Shown in pieces: positions 15,340-23,676 of a stretch of 64,000 bases of DNA. Made by a program: the position numbers and the translations under genes. The notes beneath the pieces were generated by a model. It was not told the DNA's origin. It saw nothing but the letters and a program-made list of their open reading frames with translations, and ran no database searches. Location of the stretch: contig NC_013204.1 in the NCBI RefSeq assembly GCF_000024265.1, positions 2,856,501 through 2,920,500 of the forward strand, given 5' to 3'. Origin of the DNA: Eggerthella lenta DSM 2243 (GTDB lineage Bacteria; Actinomycetota; Coriobacteriia; Coriobacteriales; Eggerthellaceae). The first letter of the stretch is position 1; every line of letters starts with the position of its first letter.

Positions 15340-16185
15340 CTAGACGATGCGCTCAGGATGCGCGTACACGTTGAAGACGTCGCGCTTGGCGAATCCGACT
15401 AGCGTGACGCCCCAACGCTGGGCCAGACGCATCGACAAGCTTGTGGGCGCACCGGGAGACGCAACAACAGGGCAGCCGAGACGAATCACCTTCACGATGA
15501 TCTCGCGCGGCACCCGGCCGCTGAATAGGAGCATCTTATCCGACGCATCCACCCCGTTCAAGAAGCACCAGCCGACCAGCTTGTCCAAAGCACTGTGGCG
15601 CCCGATATCCTCGAACCATGCAACCACCCCGCACTGGTCGACCAGAACCGCGCTGTGCACGCCGCCCGTGCGCCGAAACAGCAGCGAGCGGTCCTCCAGA
15701 AGAGCCATGCGCTCGACCACCTGAGCCGCTTGCAGCGTGAGATCGGACTCCACCGGCAAGAACCCTTCCGCATCGCACGAGGGATCTCCGCCGTCACCAC
15801 GCTCGAACACTCCGGAAATCACCACCCCGCCGTCGCGCAGCGTTTCGACGTGTCGGCGACGTCGACGCGAAGCCCCGGCAACATCGACACGCACCGACAC
15901 CGCACCCGAATCCAGATCGACGTCTATAGCGCTCACCTGCTCAGGATCCGTGACAACACCCGCCAAGAACAAGTTGCCTGCGACCAGCTCGCGCACATCC
16001 CAAGGCGAACATGTCGTGTCGCACTGCCGTGCGCCGTTCACGAACACGGTCAACTCCGCCTCCTGGATGACCGAATCGTCCCGCTTCGAAAAGCGCGCGT
16101 CTTCGTACCGCACGATAGGCATATGCGTGCATGCCGAAACCTTGGACTCCGTATCGACAAGGGCAAACGAACGGCTGCGGATCAT
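15340..16185 (-). CDS. fdhD: FdhD-type sulfurtransferase for molybdoenzyme maturation
   Basis: 281 residues. The C-terminal half is clearly FdhD: 'RTGGVHSAVL', 'FEDIGRHSALDKLVG', 'LLFSGRVPREIIVKV', 'SPGAPTSLSMRLAQ' and 'LVGFAKRDVFNVYAHPERI'. FdhD passes sulfur from IscS to the bis-MGD molybdenum cofactor and binds the cofactor itself. The usual CxxC loop before the RTGG segment is not present: only one Cys remains, in 'GDPSCDAEG'. ATG 16185 has an AGAGGTG site 5 bases upstream and is preferred to an in-frame start at 16218. It is the last gene of a presumed operon with the ferredoxin and molybdopterin genes. Confidence 0.9.
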   Translation of the reverse strand: MIRSRSFALVDTESKVSACTHMPIVRYEDARFSKRDDSVIQEAELTVFVNGARQCDTTCSPWDVRELVAGNLFLAGVVTDPEQVSAIDVDLDSGAVSVRVDVAGASRRRRRHVETLRDGGVVISGVFERGDGGDPSCDAEGFLPVESDLTLQAAQVVERMALLEDRSLLFRRTGGVHSAVLVDQCGVVAWFEDIGRHSALDKLVGWCFLNGVDASDKMLLFSGRVPREIIVKVIRLGCPVVASPGAPTSLSMRLAQRWGVTLVGFAKRDVFNVYAHPERIV

Positions 16186-16275
16186 GGAGCACCTCTTTTC
16201 AACCGATCGCATTCGCAACTCCGAGCGGGCGGCGACCCGAAAAGGCCGCCGCCCGGAGAGGGAGGGAAGGCGAGA

Positions 16276-16887
16276 TCAGGCATTCACCTTGTTGGGAAGG
16301 TACCAAACCGAAGGATTCGCCCCTTCGTCGGGAAGCAGCTGGAAGCCGGCGGCGGATTCGGCCTGCTTTTTCAGCGTTTCCAAGTCGCCGAACACGCGCG
16401 CGCCAGCCGGACATGCAGCCACGCACGCCTGAGGCTCGTTGCCGCCTGCATCGATACGATCGACGCAGAAGGTGCACTTGTCAACGCGCCCCTGCGGCAT
16501 GGCGGTATACATGACGGCTTCGTACTCGTTAAGTTCGGTCCCGAAATAGCCGTCCTCGTTCTCGCGGTAATAGCGCGCGCCGTAGGGGCAAGCCATGATG
16601 CAGGATTTGCAGCCGATGCACTTCTCCTTGTCCACCACCACGATGCCGTCTTCGCGTTTGTAAGTAGCGCCCTCGGTCGGACACGCCTCGACGCAAGGCG
16701 GATTCTCGCAATGCATGCACAGCATGGGGACGATATGCATCGTTGCGTCTGGATACTCGCCCTCAAACTCTCGCTTGACATGGGAGCGCGTTATACCCGG
16801 AGGGGTTCCATGCGCCTCCTTACACGCTACGGCGCATGCGTGGCATCCCACGCATTTCTTCAGATCGATCAGCATTCCGTAAGCCAT
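16276..16887 (-). CDS. DmsB-type 4Fe-4S electron-transfer subunit
   Basis: 203 residues with four cysteine clusters: 'CVGCHACAVAC' (from residue 12), 'CMHCENPPCVEACP', 'CIGCKSCIMACP' and 'CTFC' with 'CVAACPAGARVFG', the standard layout for four [4Fe-4S] clusters. It starts 15 bases after the molybdopterin catalytic gene and should relay electrons between the catalytic subunit and a quinol-oxidising membrane partner. No signal peptide is visible; such subunits are co-exported with the Tat-targeted partner. ATG 16887 has a GAGGAG site. Confidence 0.95.
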   Translation of the reverse strand: MAYGMLIDLKKCVGCHACAVACKEAHGTPPGITRSHVKREFEGEYPDATMHIVPMLCMHCENPPCVEACPTEGATYKREDGIVVVDKEKCIGCKSCIMACPYGARYYRENEDGYFGTELNEYEAVMYTAMPQGRVDKCTFCVDRIDAGGNEPQACVAACPAGARVFGDLETLKKQAESAAGFQLLPDEGANPSVWYLPNKVNA

Positions 16888-16902
16888 GGTTCACTCCTCC
16901 CT

Positions 16903-19632
16903 TTATGCGATCTTCTCAAGCTTGACGCGAATGCACTGGTCGAACGCCGAGCACACATGATCCATGCGGTCAGGGGTCTGACCGGGAACCAGATGCACAA
17001 CGGGAACGCCCTTGTCCTTCGCAATGGGCATATAGGCCGACTTCGAACCCCAGTGCCCGCCGATGACGGCCACGCATTCGGAATGCACGCCCTCGGACGT
17101 AGCCAGCACGCCCTCCACCGATACGCCGTCGACCGTGACAAGCCTCACCTTATCACCGCTGGCGAACCCTTTCGCCCGAGCCGTAGCGGCGTTGATCTCA
17201 ATGGTGTAGCCGTAAGGGTTCTCTTCATTGATCTCGTTGATCCAGGGGTTCTCCATGAGCCACGAGTCGGTGTTGATCGCATCGGTGTAATACACGGGGA
17301 GGATGTCGAAGCCAGGATCGGTCACCTCATACCCGCAGCCGGGCTTCCAATCGGGAAGAGCCTGGTAGTCGTCGACCTCCCACGGAATGCCCAGCTCGGC
17401 GACCTTGGCCTCCACCTTGCTCTTCGCCTCCAACAGGAAGTCGAAGTACAGCGGCACGCGGCCAGGTTCACCGTTTGCCCAGATGTACACTTCGTCAACG
17501 GTGCGAGGATGATCGTACACAGCATGCTCTTTCAGCCATGCGAAGTCGTGCTCTTCGTCGATGTTGGATTTTAAGATGGAATCGGCGAAAGCCTCTACGT
17601 CGAGCTTCTGGTCCATGGGTACCGAATACTCGTCCTTCACGCGGAACATGCCGTTAAGCGTGGCGATGAATTCGGCGTTCTTTCCGGCGCGACTTGCCAA
17701 TTCTGCGAACAGCTGCCAGCTGGAAGGCGCGCCGTCCTTCGGCTCGACGACCTTCTGCCACACGGGAACGGTCCACGGATTTTCCAAACCGCCGATGACA
17801 CGATGGTTGCCTGCTGCATGCGGCAGCGGCTCGGTGCGCTCCAGATAGCAGCATTCGGGCAAGATCACATCGTAGAAATAGGACGACTCGTTCAGAAACA
17901 TATCGATGCCTACAACGTACTCGTAATTCTTGAAGATTTCAGCCTGTTCGTCGTAGTTGCCCCACCATTTGATGGGATTGCATGCATAGCAGAGAGCGAC
18001 CTCGGCGGCCTGCGTGCGATACAGGTCGGGATGAGCCTGGGCAATGTGCTCGAAGTGGTTGTCGTCGGACATGGGCTGGAGTTCCATCATGCCCATGGTC
18101 GTAGGCGTGTAATCGCCTTCGTACACCTTTTTATAGTAAGAGTTCGGGAATGCAAGCAGCAGACCGGCGCAGTCGATGAGCCCCTCGGGCTCCCATAAAC
18201 CGGGGCGCCACGACATGGTCGGGTTGTCGTCGGCCCAGCCGTTGCAGATGGGATCGAAACCGCAGAAGCCGCCGACGGAGTTCGTCGAACCGATGAGGTT
18301 GTTCAGGCTGAACACGGCCCAGCAGCTATGGAAAGCGTGCTTATGGCGCGTGATGCCGGAAAACGCGTCGACGGCAGCAGGGCGATAAGGCAACGTCACG
18401 CCGTCGATCTCGGTGGTCTGGCCGATGCAGGCCGCTTCGCCAAGCTCTTTGGCAACCTGGCGGATAGTGGCCGCGGGAACCGTGGTTATGCTCTCCTGGT
18501 ACTCGGGCGTGTAGGTCTTCAGATGCTCTTTATACAGGGTGAATCCTGTCGAGCACTGCCTGCCGTCCACCTCGAACGTACCCTCGAGTTGGGGGGCGCT
18601 GCACCGATCGTAAGGCTTCGCCTCGCCGTCGGAATCCATGTACAGCGAATGCCCTGTCTTCTCGTCGAAGACGATGCGCTTGGTATCCAGGTCGACCAGA
18701 GAAGGGCCGTTGGTACGATTCGCAAGGAACTCGATGTCGATGAGGTTTTCCTCGTGAACGAGCACGTACGCGATGGCAAGCGCCGCAGCGGCATCGGTGC
18801 CGGGGCGAATAGGCACCCAGAGATCGGCTTTCTCTCCCGCAGCGCCCATATGCGGATCGAACACCACGTGGCGCAAACCGTTCTTGCGACGCTCAGCGAA
18901 AGGCTCGACGGTCATGTTGTATCCATGACGGGTAGCCGTGCCCGCATTGGTGCCGAACTGGACGACGTAGTTGCAGTTGACATAGTCGGGACGCGCATTG
19001 CCCGTCCCCGTGAACAGGTATTCTATCTGATGGACCCCGGCTCCGCAGATATCGGAGCAGCTGCCTTCGGCGTTGCCGTAGATCACGCCGAGTGCCGTAT
19101 GGCGCACCAGAGAGCCGATCTGGCTAGCCACCATGGACATGCCGGTGACGGCGTGCGGGCCGCTGCGCTCGATAGCCGCCTTCATGTGCTCGTCCACCAA
19201 CCCGTAGGCCTCGTCCCAGCTGATCTCCTCCCAACCCGGATCCTCGTCGAAGCCCTTCTTGGGATTCGTGCGCTTCAGAGGCTTGGTGATGCGGTTGGGA
19301 TCGTAGAGTTGCATGATGCCCGACGCGCCCTTGCCGCATATATGCCCGCGGCCGATGGAGCTGTCGGGATTGCCCGTCAGTTCTACCACAACGCCGTCGA
19401 TGACATGCGCTTTAATGGAGCAGTTGTTGAAGCACATGTTGCAGGTAGTGGGGATCCACTCGCCCGCTTTCGGATCGTAGGCCGTTTTCTCGACCCCCGC
19501 CGTATGCTCGGACTCCTTTTCGGCGCCTGGCGCGCAACCGACGATACCGCCCGCTAGCCCTACGCCGAGCGCAGTCGCCCCCCCGCCCGCCACAAAACCC
19601 CTTCGGCTGATTCCCATGCCGTTCTCGCTCAT
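16903..19632 (-). CDS. Tat-exported molybdopterin oxidoreductase, DMSO reductase family
   Basis: 909 residues. The N-terminus has a twin-arginine signal ('GISRRGFVAGGG') ending in a lipobox-like 'GGIVGCAPG', suggesting a Tat-exported lipoprotein. Cys 64, 67, 71 and 99 ('CNMCFNNC', 'HICGKG') should bind the [4Fe-4S] cluster. Domain order then follows the family: 'PNRITKPLKR', 'GWEEISWDEA', a probable cofactor region 'EGSCSDICGAG', and a C-terminal beta-barrel ('MENPWINEINEENPYGYTIE'). The substrate is not clear: homologues reduce sulfur, arsenic or N/S-oxides or dehydroxylate catechols, and Coriobacteriia carry many paralogues. Operon order is this gene, ferredoxin, fdhD. Confidence 0.92.
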   Translation of the reverse strand: MSENGMGISRRGFVAGGGATALGVGLAGGIVGCAPGAEKESEHTAGVEKTAYDPKAGEWIPTTCNMCFNNCSIKAHVIDGVVVELTGNPDSSIGRGHICGKGASGIMQLYDPNRITKPLKRTNPKKGFDEDPGWEEISWDEAYGLVDEHMKAAIERSGPHAVTGMSMVASQIGSLVRHTALGVIYGNAEGSCSDICGAGVHQIEYLFTGTGNARPDYVNCNYVVQFGTNAGTATRHGYNMTVEPFAERRKNGLRHVVFDPHMGAAGEKADLWVPIRPGTDAAAALAIAYVLVHEENLIDIEFLANRTNGPSLVDLDTKRIVFDEKTGHSLYMDSDGEAKPYDRCSAPQLEGTFEVDGRQCSTGFTLYKEHLKTYTPEYQESITTVPAATIRQVAKELGEAACIGQTTEIDGVTLPYRPAAVDAFSGITRHKHAFHSCWAVFSLNNLIGSTNSVGGFCGFDPICNGWADDNPTMSWRPGLWEPEGLIDCAGLLLAFPNSYYKKVYEGDYTPTTMGMMELQPMSDDNHFEHIAQAHPDLYRTQAAEVALCYACNPIKWWGNYDEQAEIFKNYEYVVGIDMFLNESSYFYDVILPECCYLERTEPLPHAAGNHRVIGGLENPWTVPVWQKVVEPKDGAPSSWQLFAELASRAGKNAEFIATLNGMFRVKDEYSVPMDQKLDVEAFADSILKSNIDEEHDFAWLKEHAVYDHPRTVDEVYIWANGEPGRVPLYFDFLLEAKSKVEAKVAELGIPWEVDDYQALPDWKPGCGYEVTDPGFDILPVYYTDAINTDSWLMENPWINEINEENPYGYTIEINAATARAKGFASGDKVRLVTVDGVSVEGVLATSEGVHSECVAVIGGHWGSKSAYMPIAKDKGVPVVHLVPGQTPDRMDHVCSAFDQCIRVKLEKIA

Positions 19633-19898
19633 GGTGCTACCCCCTTCAGCTCGTCTACGAGGGCACCCGCAACTTCAGCGGCTGTCCCCTCCGACACCGC
19701 TTAGTGTCTGCTGTCAAGGTACTCTATAGTTCTATGACAGTCAATCACTTTAATTATCCTATCTTGAGCATGAAGAAGAGTGTGCGTAGCCCCGCTGCCT
19801 GCGCGCATCGGCCATGGAAATGCTGGACCAAGCGACGGTCCAGGCAGCATACGCGATTCGAAGCTGATGCTTCATGAAACATCTGCGCTAGTTTCGCC

Positions 19899-20822
19899 CT
19901 ACTTCAAGAAGCTGTCGATATTGTTGAACGCTTCGCCGAACGCGCTCGGGGCAATGACGAGACCGCCCTTCTCTTTGACGCTCTCATAGATGAGGTTCAT
20001 CGTGCGAAGTTGGAGCGCCTTGTCGTTGCGATCGTAGACAGCCGCCGCATCGACAAACATCTCGGAGATGTCTTTTTCGATTTCTGCGAGCAAGAGTCGC
20101 GCGTTGCGCTCGCGCTCCGCCTGCGCTTCCTTGGACATGGCATCCTGCAGCTCTTTGGGAATAGCGATGTCGCGGATCTCCACCGATACGACCGAGATGC
20201 CCCACGAACGCGTCTTTTCGTCGAGGATATCCTTGATCTCACCGTCCAGCTGCTCTCGCCGCGTGGCAACTTCGGCCAGATTGATGCGCCCCACCGCATC
20301 ACGCAGCGCTGTTTGCGCGGCCCACCAAATGGCCGACGCGTAGTCCTCTACCTCGACGCAGGCGTCTTTGGGATTCCACACCATCCAGAACAGCACGGCA
20401 TCGATATCGAGCGGCACAAGGTCGGCGGTCAACGCCTCCTCCGCCGTGAACGGCGTGGTGATCATGCGCTGGTCAATGTGCGCAGTAGCATGTTCTACCA
20501 CGGGAACGACGAAATAAAGCCCAGGGCCAGCAATGCGGTTGAAGTTGCCTAAACGCAGCACCACGACACGCTCCCACTGCGGCGCAATACGAATGCTGAA
20601 CGCGGCCACCGCGCCAGCCATCACCGCTACGATAACCACCGTCGAGGTAAGCATGCTCCAAAGCGCAGCGAGAATGGCACCCGCAACGATAAGGAATACC
20701 GATGCCGCAAAAATGTATACGCTGTTGCGCGAGGTTTTCCGCCCGACGGGCGCAACCATACCTTTCGGCCGAACGGCCGACTCCACGCGCTTTTCTTCGT
20801 TTCGCTTCGATTTGCTTCGCAT
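19899..20822 (-). CDS. SPFH/band 7 (slipin-like) membrane protein
   Basis: 307 residues: a basic N-terminal segment, two adjacent membrane segments (about 35-80), and then an SPFH domain ('IRIAPQWERVVVLRLGNFNR', 'GPGLYFVVPVVEHA', 'VPLDIDAVLFWMVWNP') and a coiled-coil region ('MSKEAQAERERNARLLLAEI'). Slipins form large membrane rings linked with membrane order or protease control. It starts 39 bases after the GntR-type regulator, in one probable operon (nrfD, gntR, this gene). ATG 20822 follows a GGGGGAG site. No NfeD partner is adjacent. Confidence 0.88.
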   Translation of the reverse strand: MRSKSKRNEEKRVESAVRPKGMVAPVGRKTSRNSVYIFAASVFLIVAGAILAALWSMLTSTVVIVAVMAGAVAAFSIRIAPQWERVVVLRLGNFNRIAGPGLYFVVPVVEHATAHIDQRMITTPFTAEEALTADLVPLDIDAVLFWMVWNPKDACVEVEDYASAIWWAAQTALRDAVGRINLAEVATRREQLDGEIKDILDEKTRSWGISVVSVEIRDIAIPKELQDAMSKEAQAERERNARLLLAEIEKDISEMFVDAAAVYDRNDKALQLRTMNLIYESVKEKGGLVIAPSAFGEAFNNIDSFLK

Positions 20823-20861
20823 GATGGCTCCCCCGTTGCCCCAACCCCTTGGCCCGCGCCC

Positions 20862-21302
20862 CTAGGCTCCGCCCCCTAACAGCAATATCTGTTCGCTCAC
20901 CAGGTCATGGATATCCTCGGATGTCAAACCCTTAGCAAGAGCCTGCTGGACGAAATCGATTGCAAGCGCCTCGACGTCTTGGCCGACAGCCGACAGATCG
21001 ACATCCTTGAGGTCAGACACATACGTGCCACGTCCGCGCTTCGTGAAGATGTAGCCGTCACGCTCGAGATCCTGATACACTTTGTTGATGGTGTTGTAGT
21101 TCACACCCAATTGAACGGAAAGCTCGCGTACGGAAGGGAGGCGCTCGCCACGTTCGTACTTTCCTGAAGTGATGAGGAACACGAGCCGCTTGCGAATCTG
21201 AATCCACAGAGGGACGCCGCTTCTTTCGTCCACTTGGAACGAACCCATGGCGTCGAACGCTACTTCTCTTTCGATAGTCTTCTCAATCATAGTGATTGTC
21301 AT
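20862..21302 (-). CDS. GntR family regulator, YtrA-like
   Basis: 146 residues. A winged helix ('WIQIRKRLVFLITSGKYERG', 'LPSVRELSVQLGVNYNTINK', 'YIFTKRGRGTYV') is followed by a short helical tail of about 40 residues instead of a ligand domain, the pattern of the YtrA subfamily that controls membrane-transport operons. The first ATG (21302) lacks a ribosome site, so a leaderless start or the ATG at 21290 or 21248 are alternatives. TGTCATAG-like sequence occurs just upstream and again upstream of the molybdopterin gene, a possible shared operator. Confidence 0.88.
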   Translation of the reverse strand: MTITMIEKTIEREVAFDAMGSFQVDERSGVPLWIQIRKRLVFLITSGKYERGERLPSVRELSVQLGVNYNTINKVYQDLERDGYIFTKRGRGTYVSDLKDVDLSAVGQDVEALAIDFVQQALAKGLTSEDIHDLVSEQILLLGGGA

Positions 21303-21330
21303 AGTATCACATATCGCAATGACAGACTGG

Positions 21331-22233
21331 CTACATCCAGAACGATAGCAGACTCATGTCGACGAGACAGAAGCGCTCGGCGGCCACGAGAAGGGAGAAC
21401 CGCAGGCAGATGCCTCCGAGCAGCGTGCTCGCAGCCCCCACGACGAACAGTGAAGGGTTGGGCGAGCGCAGGCATTCGACATCCACCGATAGCGGCACCA
21501 CGATCCCCGCCAGCACGACACCCAACCAAAACAGCATTGCAGAATGTCCCGATAGCAACTCAGCAGCCGAATGAGCGGCAGCTTCGTCGCCCATGAGCGA
21601 AACGATGATGAACGCCGCAATGGCGATAGCCTCGATCGCAACGAGAACCGCATCGAGCCGAAGCAGACTAGCGAAACCCCCGATCGTTTCATCGCGCGAA
21701 AACCTGAAGAAGCCTATGATCGTCAGCACGGCAGCTCCGGTTGCCAACGCCGACGCGACGAACACGATCGGCACAAGCGGTGAGTTGAGAAACGGCACGG
21801 CCGGATAGAGCGAGAGAAACACGCCGGCATACAGCACCACGAACAGAGCCAGCAAAGCGGCGAAGACACTGACCACGGTTTCGGCAACGCGCAAACCCGG
21901 TCCATCATCCGCGAACCCCATTAAAAACGCCGCGAACGCTGTCGCGCAGAACAACGCAAGTGCCCACGCCCCCGCTGAAAGCAGACTGCCGGACGGGGTA
22001 AGGAACAATCGGAAAGCCTGATCGGGAGCCCCTAAATCGAGCGTAAGAAACACCGTTCCGAGCGCGACGAGTACCGGGCCAGCCAGCAAACCCGCATCCG
22101 TCACCGCGCTGGCGCCGCGCAGCCACGATCGATTGCTGACGCGCAGTGCAAAGTCCACGAACGAACCGAGCAGAAATGCACCCCCTCCCGCACCCGCAAG
22201 AAACAGATACCACGCGATATACGAACTGACCAT
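21331..22233 (-). CDS. NrfD/PsrC-type integral membrane subunit
   Basis: 300 residues with eight or more membrane segments. The N-terminus 'SSYIAWYLFLAGAGGGAFLLG' (here as in NrfD/DmsC) and 'LTLDLGAPDQAFRLFLTP' are typical of the polysulfide reductase NrfD family, the quinol-oxidising anchor of molybdo-enzyme complexes. I start at ATG 22233 because the promoter at 22276-22305 overlaps the earlier in-frame ATG at 22287. It is likely the anchor for the molybdopterin enzyme 2.6 kb away, although two other genes lie between; it could serve a distant paralogue. Confidence 0.85.
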   Translation of the reverse strand: MVSSYIAWYLFLAGAGGGAFLLGSFVDFALRVSNRSWLRGASAVTDAGLLAGPVLVALGTVFLTLDLGAPDQAFRLFLTPSGSLLSAGAWALALFCATAFAAFLMGFADDGPGLRVAETVVSVFAALLALFVVLYAGVFLSLYPAVPFLNSPLVPIVFVASALATGAAVLTIIGFFRFSRDETIGGFASLLRLDAVLVAIEAIAIAAFIIVSLMGDEAAAHSAAELLSGHSAMLFWLGVVLAGIVVPLSVDVECLRSPNPSLFVVGAASTLLGGICLRFSLLVAAERFCLVDMSLLSFWM

Positions 22234-22275
22234 GACGAGCGCGCTCCCCTCGGCGATCGATGACCCCCTGCGCCC

Positions 22276-22305
22276 ATTGTACGCCATCTGCACGGCAGAC
22301 CTCAA
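22276..22305 (-). promoter_or_regulatory. Candidate promoter of the nrfD-gntR-SPFH operon
   Basis: Reading leftward: TTGAGG (22300-22305), an 18-base spacer, TACAAT (22276-22281). It lies 43 bases before the chosen NrfD start and just after the terminator of the upstream gene, and it helps decide that start. Confidence 0.55.
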
Positions 22306-22348
22306 CGAAACGGAAAAGCGACGAAGAGCCGCACGGGTGCCACCTCGT

Positions 22349-22395
22349 CGCAGTAAAGAACCGGGCCGCAAGATGCGACCCGGTTCTTTACTGCG
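22349..22395 (-). terminator. Terminator after the HTH-membrane gene
   Basis: A perfect 17-base stem: 22349-22365 pairs with 22379-22395 around a 13-base loop. The arms carry CAGTAAAGAACCGGG and its complement; one arm contains the stop codon of the upstream gene. The leftward copy ends in CCCGGTTCTTTACTG, a modest T-rich tail. Confidence 0.8.
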
Positions 22396-23530
22396 CGTCC
22401 ACGTCGATGGGCGCGTTTTCCGCGTCACCCTTGCGGCGCTTGCGATCGCGCCACCAGCGGGACAGGCTATGCACGAGCCACTCCACTACGGGAATGGTGA
22501 GAAAGGCCACCCAGGCGGGATGCGGCTGGTTCAGCACGAACGCCATCCAGCAGAACCAGGCCACCACCGCGATGGGATACGCGCCCGACACCAGCGGCGC
22601 GAGGCGCTTGCGCCCGATGGCGTGACCCACCATGTAGTACAAGGGAATGGTCAGGAACAGAAACAGCCCCATGGCCCACGCGCCGTTCAAAATGCCCAGC
22701 AGCAGGTACACGACGATGACCACGAGCGGATACGGGAACTTCACCCACGACTTCTCGAACTCGCGTAGGTAGTGCTTGCGCACGGGAATAGACCTCCCCA
22801 CTTCGTCACCGTACTTGGCGCGAGCATCGTCGATGCTGTCGAAGCGCTCGCCCCGCACGGTGTAACCGCACGGCTCGTACCAACGCTCTTCGCGATCCCA
22901 TCCGTGATGGTACCGTGCATGCGCGTCCTGCCAGCTGTCGAACTGCTCGCCGTTAATGACCACCTTGGCGCCGTCGATGACCACATCATCGTCGCCTGCG
23001 CTGTTGCCGGGGCTCTTCACGTGCACGCCGTCCCAACCCACGTGCACTTCCTCGCCCTTCTTGGCGTCTTTCACGTGCACGCCGTCGCGCCACGACACGT
23101 GCACGTACTCGTCTCCGTCCTCCACGTGAATCCCGCCGGGACCGATGTGCACCTTGCCCTTCTTGCCGGACGATGCGGCTTCGGTTCCGCCCGACGCATC
23201 GGAGGCCGCAGCCGCATCGGCGGGCGCTGGCGGGGGATCTGCAGGGGAAGCCGTCGCAGTCTCCTGCTCGGCCTGGCGCTTAGCGGCGCGATCGGCCGCC
23301 TCGAACGTGACGTCGTCGCGGATCTCTTCGTCGACGTACAGCAGATCGTCCAGCGACAGACCGTACAGCTGAGCCAGCGCGATGAGGTTGTCGGTGTCGG
23401 GGGACGACTCGGAGCGCTCCCACTTCGACACGGCCTGCCGCGACACGCCCAGACGCGCGGCGAGCGCCTCCTGCGAAAGCCCCGCCTGCTTGCGGCGCTC
23501 GGCCAAGCGTTGCGCGATCTCTACGTTCAT
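22388..23530 (-). CDS. HTH (XRE) protein with beta-repeat segment and C-terminal membrane domain
   Basis: 380 residues. Residues 1-65 are a Cro/C1-type HTH ('RRKQAGLSQEALAARLGVSR', 'QAVSKWERSESSPDTDNL'). An Ala/Pro-rich linker follows, then residues about 125-175 with three tandem 'HV..DGVHVK'-like strands ('VHIGPGGIHVED', 'VHVSWRDGVHVKD', 'VHVGWDGVHVKS'), and then a basic region and three to four membrane helices (about 265-350) ending in an arginine-rich tail. It may be a membrane-tethered sensor-regulator; no ligand is evident. ATG 23530 has an AAAGG site. It is monocistronic between two hairpins. Confidence 0.85.
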   Translation of the reverse strand: MNVEIAQRLAERRKQAGLSQEALAARLGVSRQAVSKWERSESSPDTDNLIALAQLYGLSLDDLLYVDEEIRDDVTFEAADRAAKRQAEQETATASPADPPPAPADAAAASDASGGTEAASSGKKGKVHIGPGGIHVEDGDEYVHVSWRDGVHVKDAKKGEEVHVGWDGVHVKSPGNSAGDDDVVIDGAKVVINGEQFDSWQDAHARYHHGWDREERWYEPCGYTVRGERFDSIDDARAKYGDEVGRSIPVRKHYLREFEKSWVKFPYPLVVIVVYLLLGILNGAWAMGLFLFLTIPLYYMVGHAIGRKRLAPLVSGAYPIAVVAWFCWMAFVLNQPHPAWVAFLTIPVVEWLVHSLSRWWRDRKRRKGDAENAPIDVDAQ

Positions 23531-23620
23531 GGTGTGCTGCCTTTCTCGTTTCGTCCATAGTAGCGTACCGAAAAGACTACGGTTGCGAGGAAGCGAGCGC
23601 GACCTATTTCAGTTGGAATT

Positions 23621-23643
23621 TTCCGCAATTATTGGTTGCGGAA
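23621..23643 (-). terminator. Hairpin between ubiB-like gene and HTH gene
   Basis: TTCCGCAA (23621-23628) and TTGCGGAA (23636-23643) pair around 7 bases, nested in an outer CAGTT/AACTG pair. It lies just after the UbiB stop on the minus strand. The following AATTCC is only weakly T-rich, so its terminator role is tentative. Confidence 0.5.
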
Positions 23644-23676
23644 CGTTTGAACTGGGAAAAGAGAAGCTCCCCGGCG

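Noticed and set aside
15691-17574. Long forward frame opposite fdhD, ferredoxin and molybdopterin genes
   Set aside because: It is a complementary-strand artefact of high GC; the reverse-strand proteins have clear motifs.
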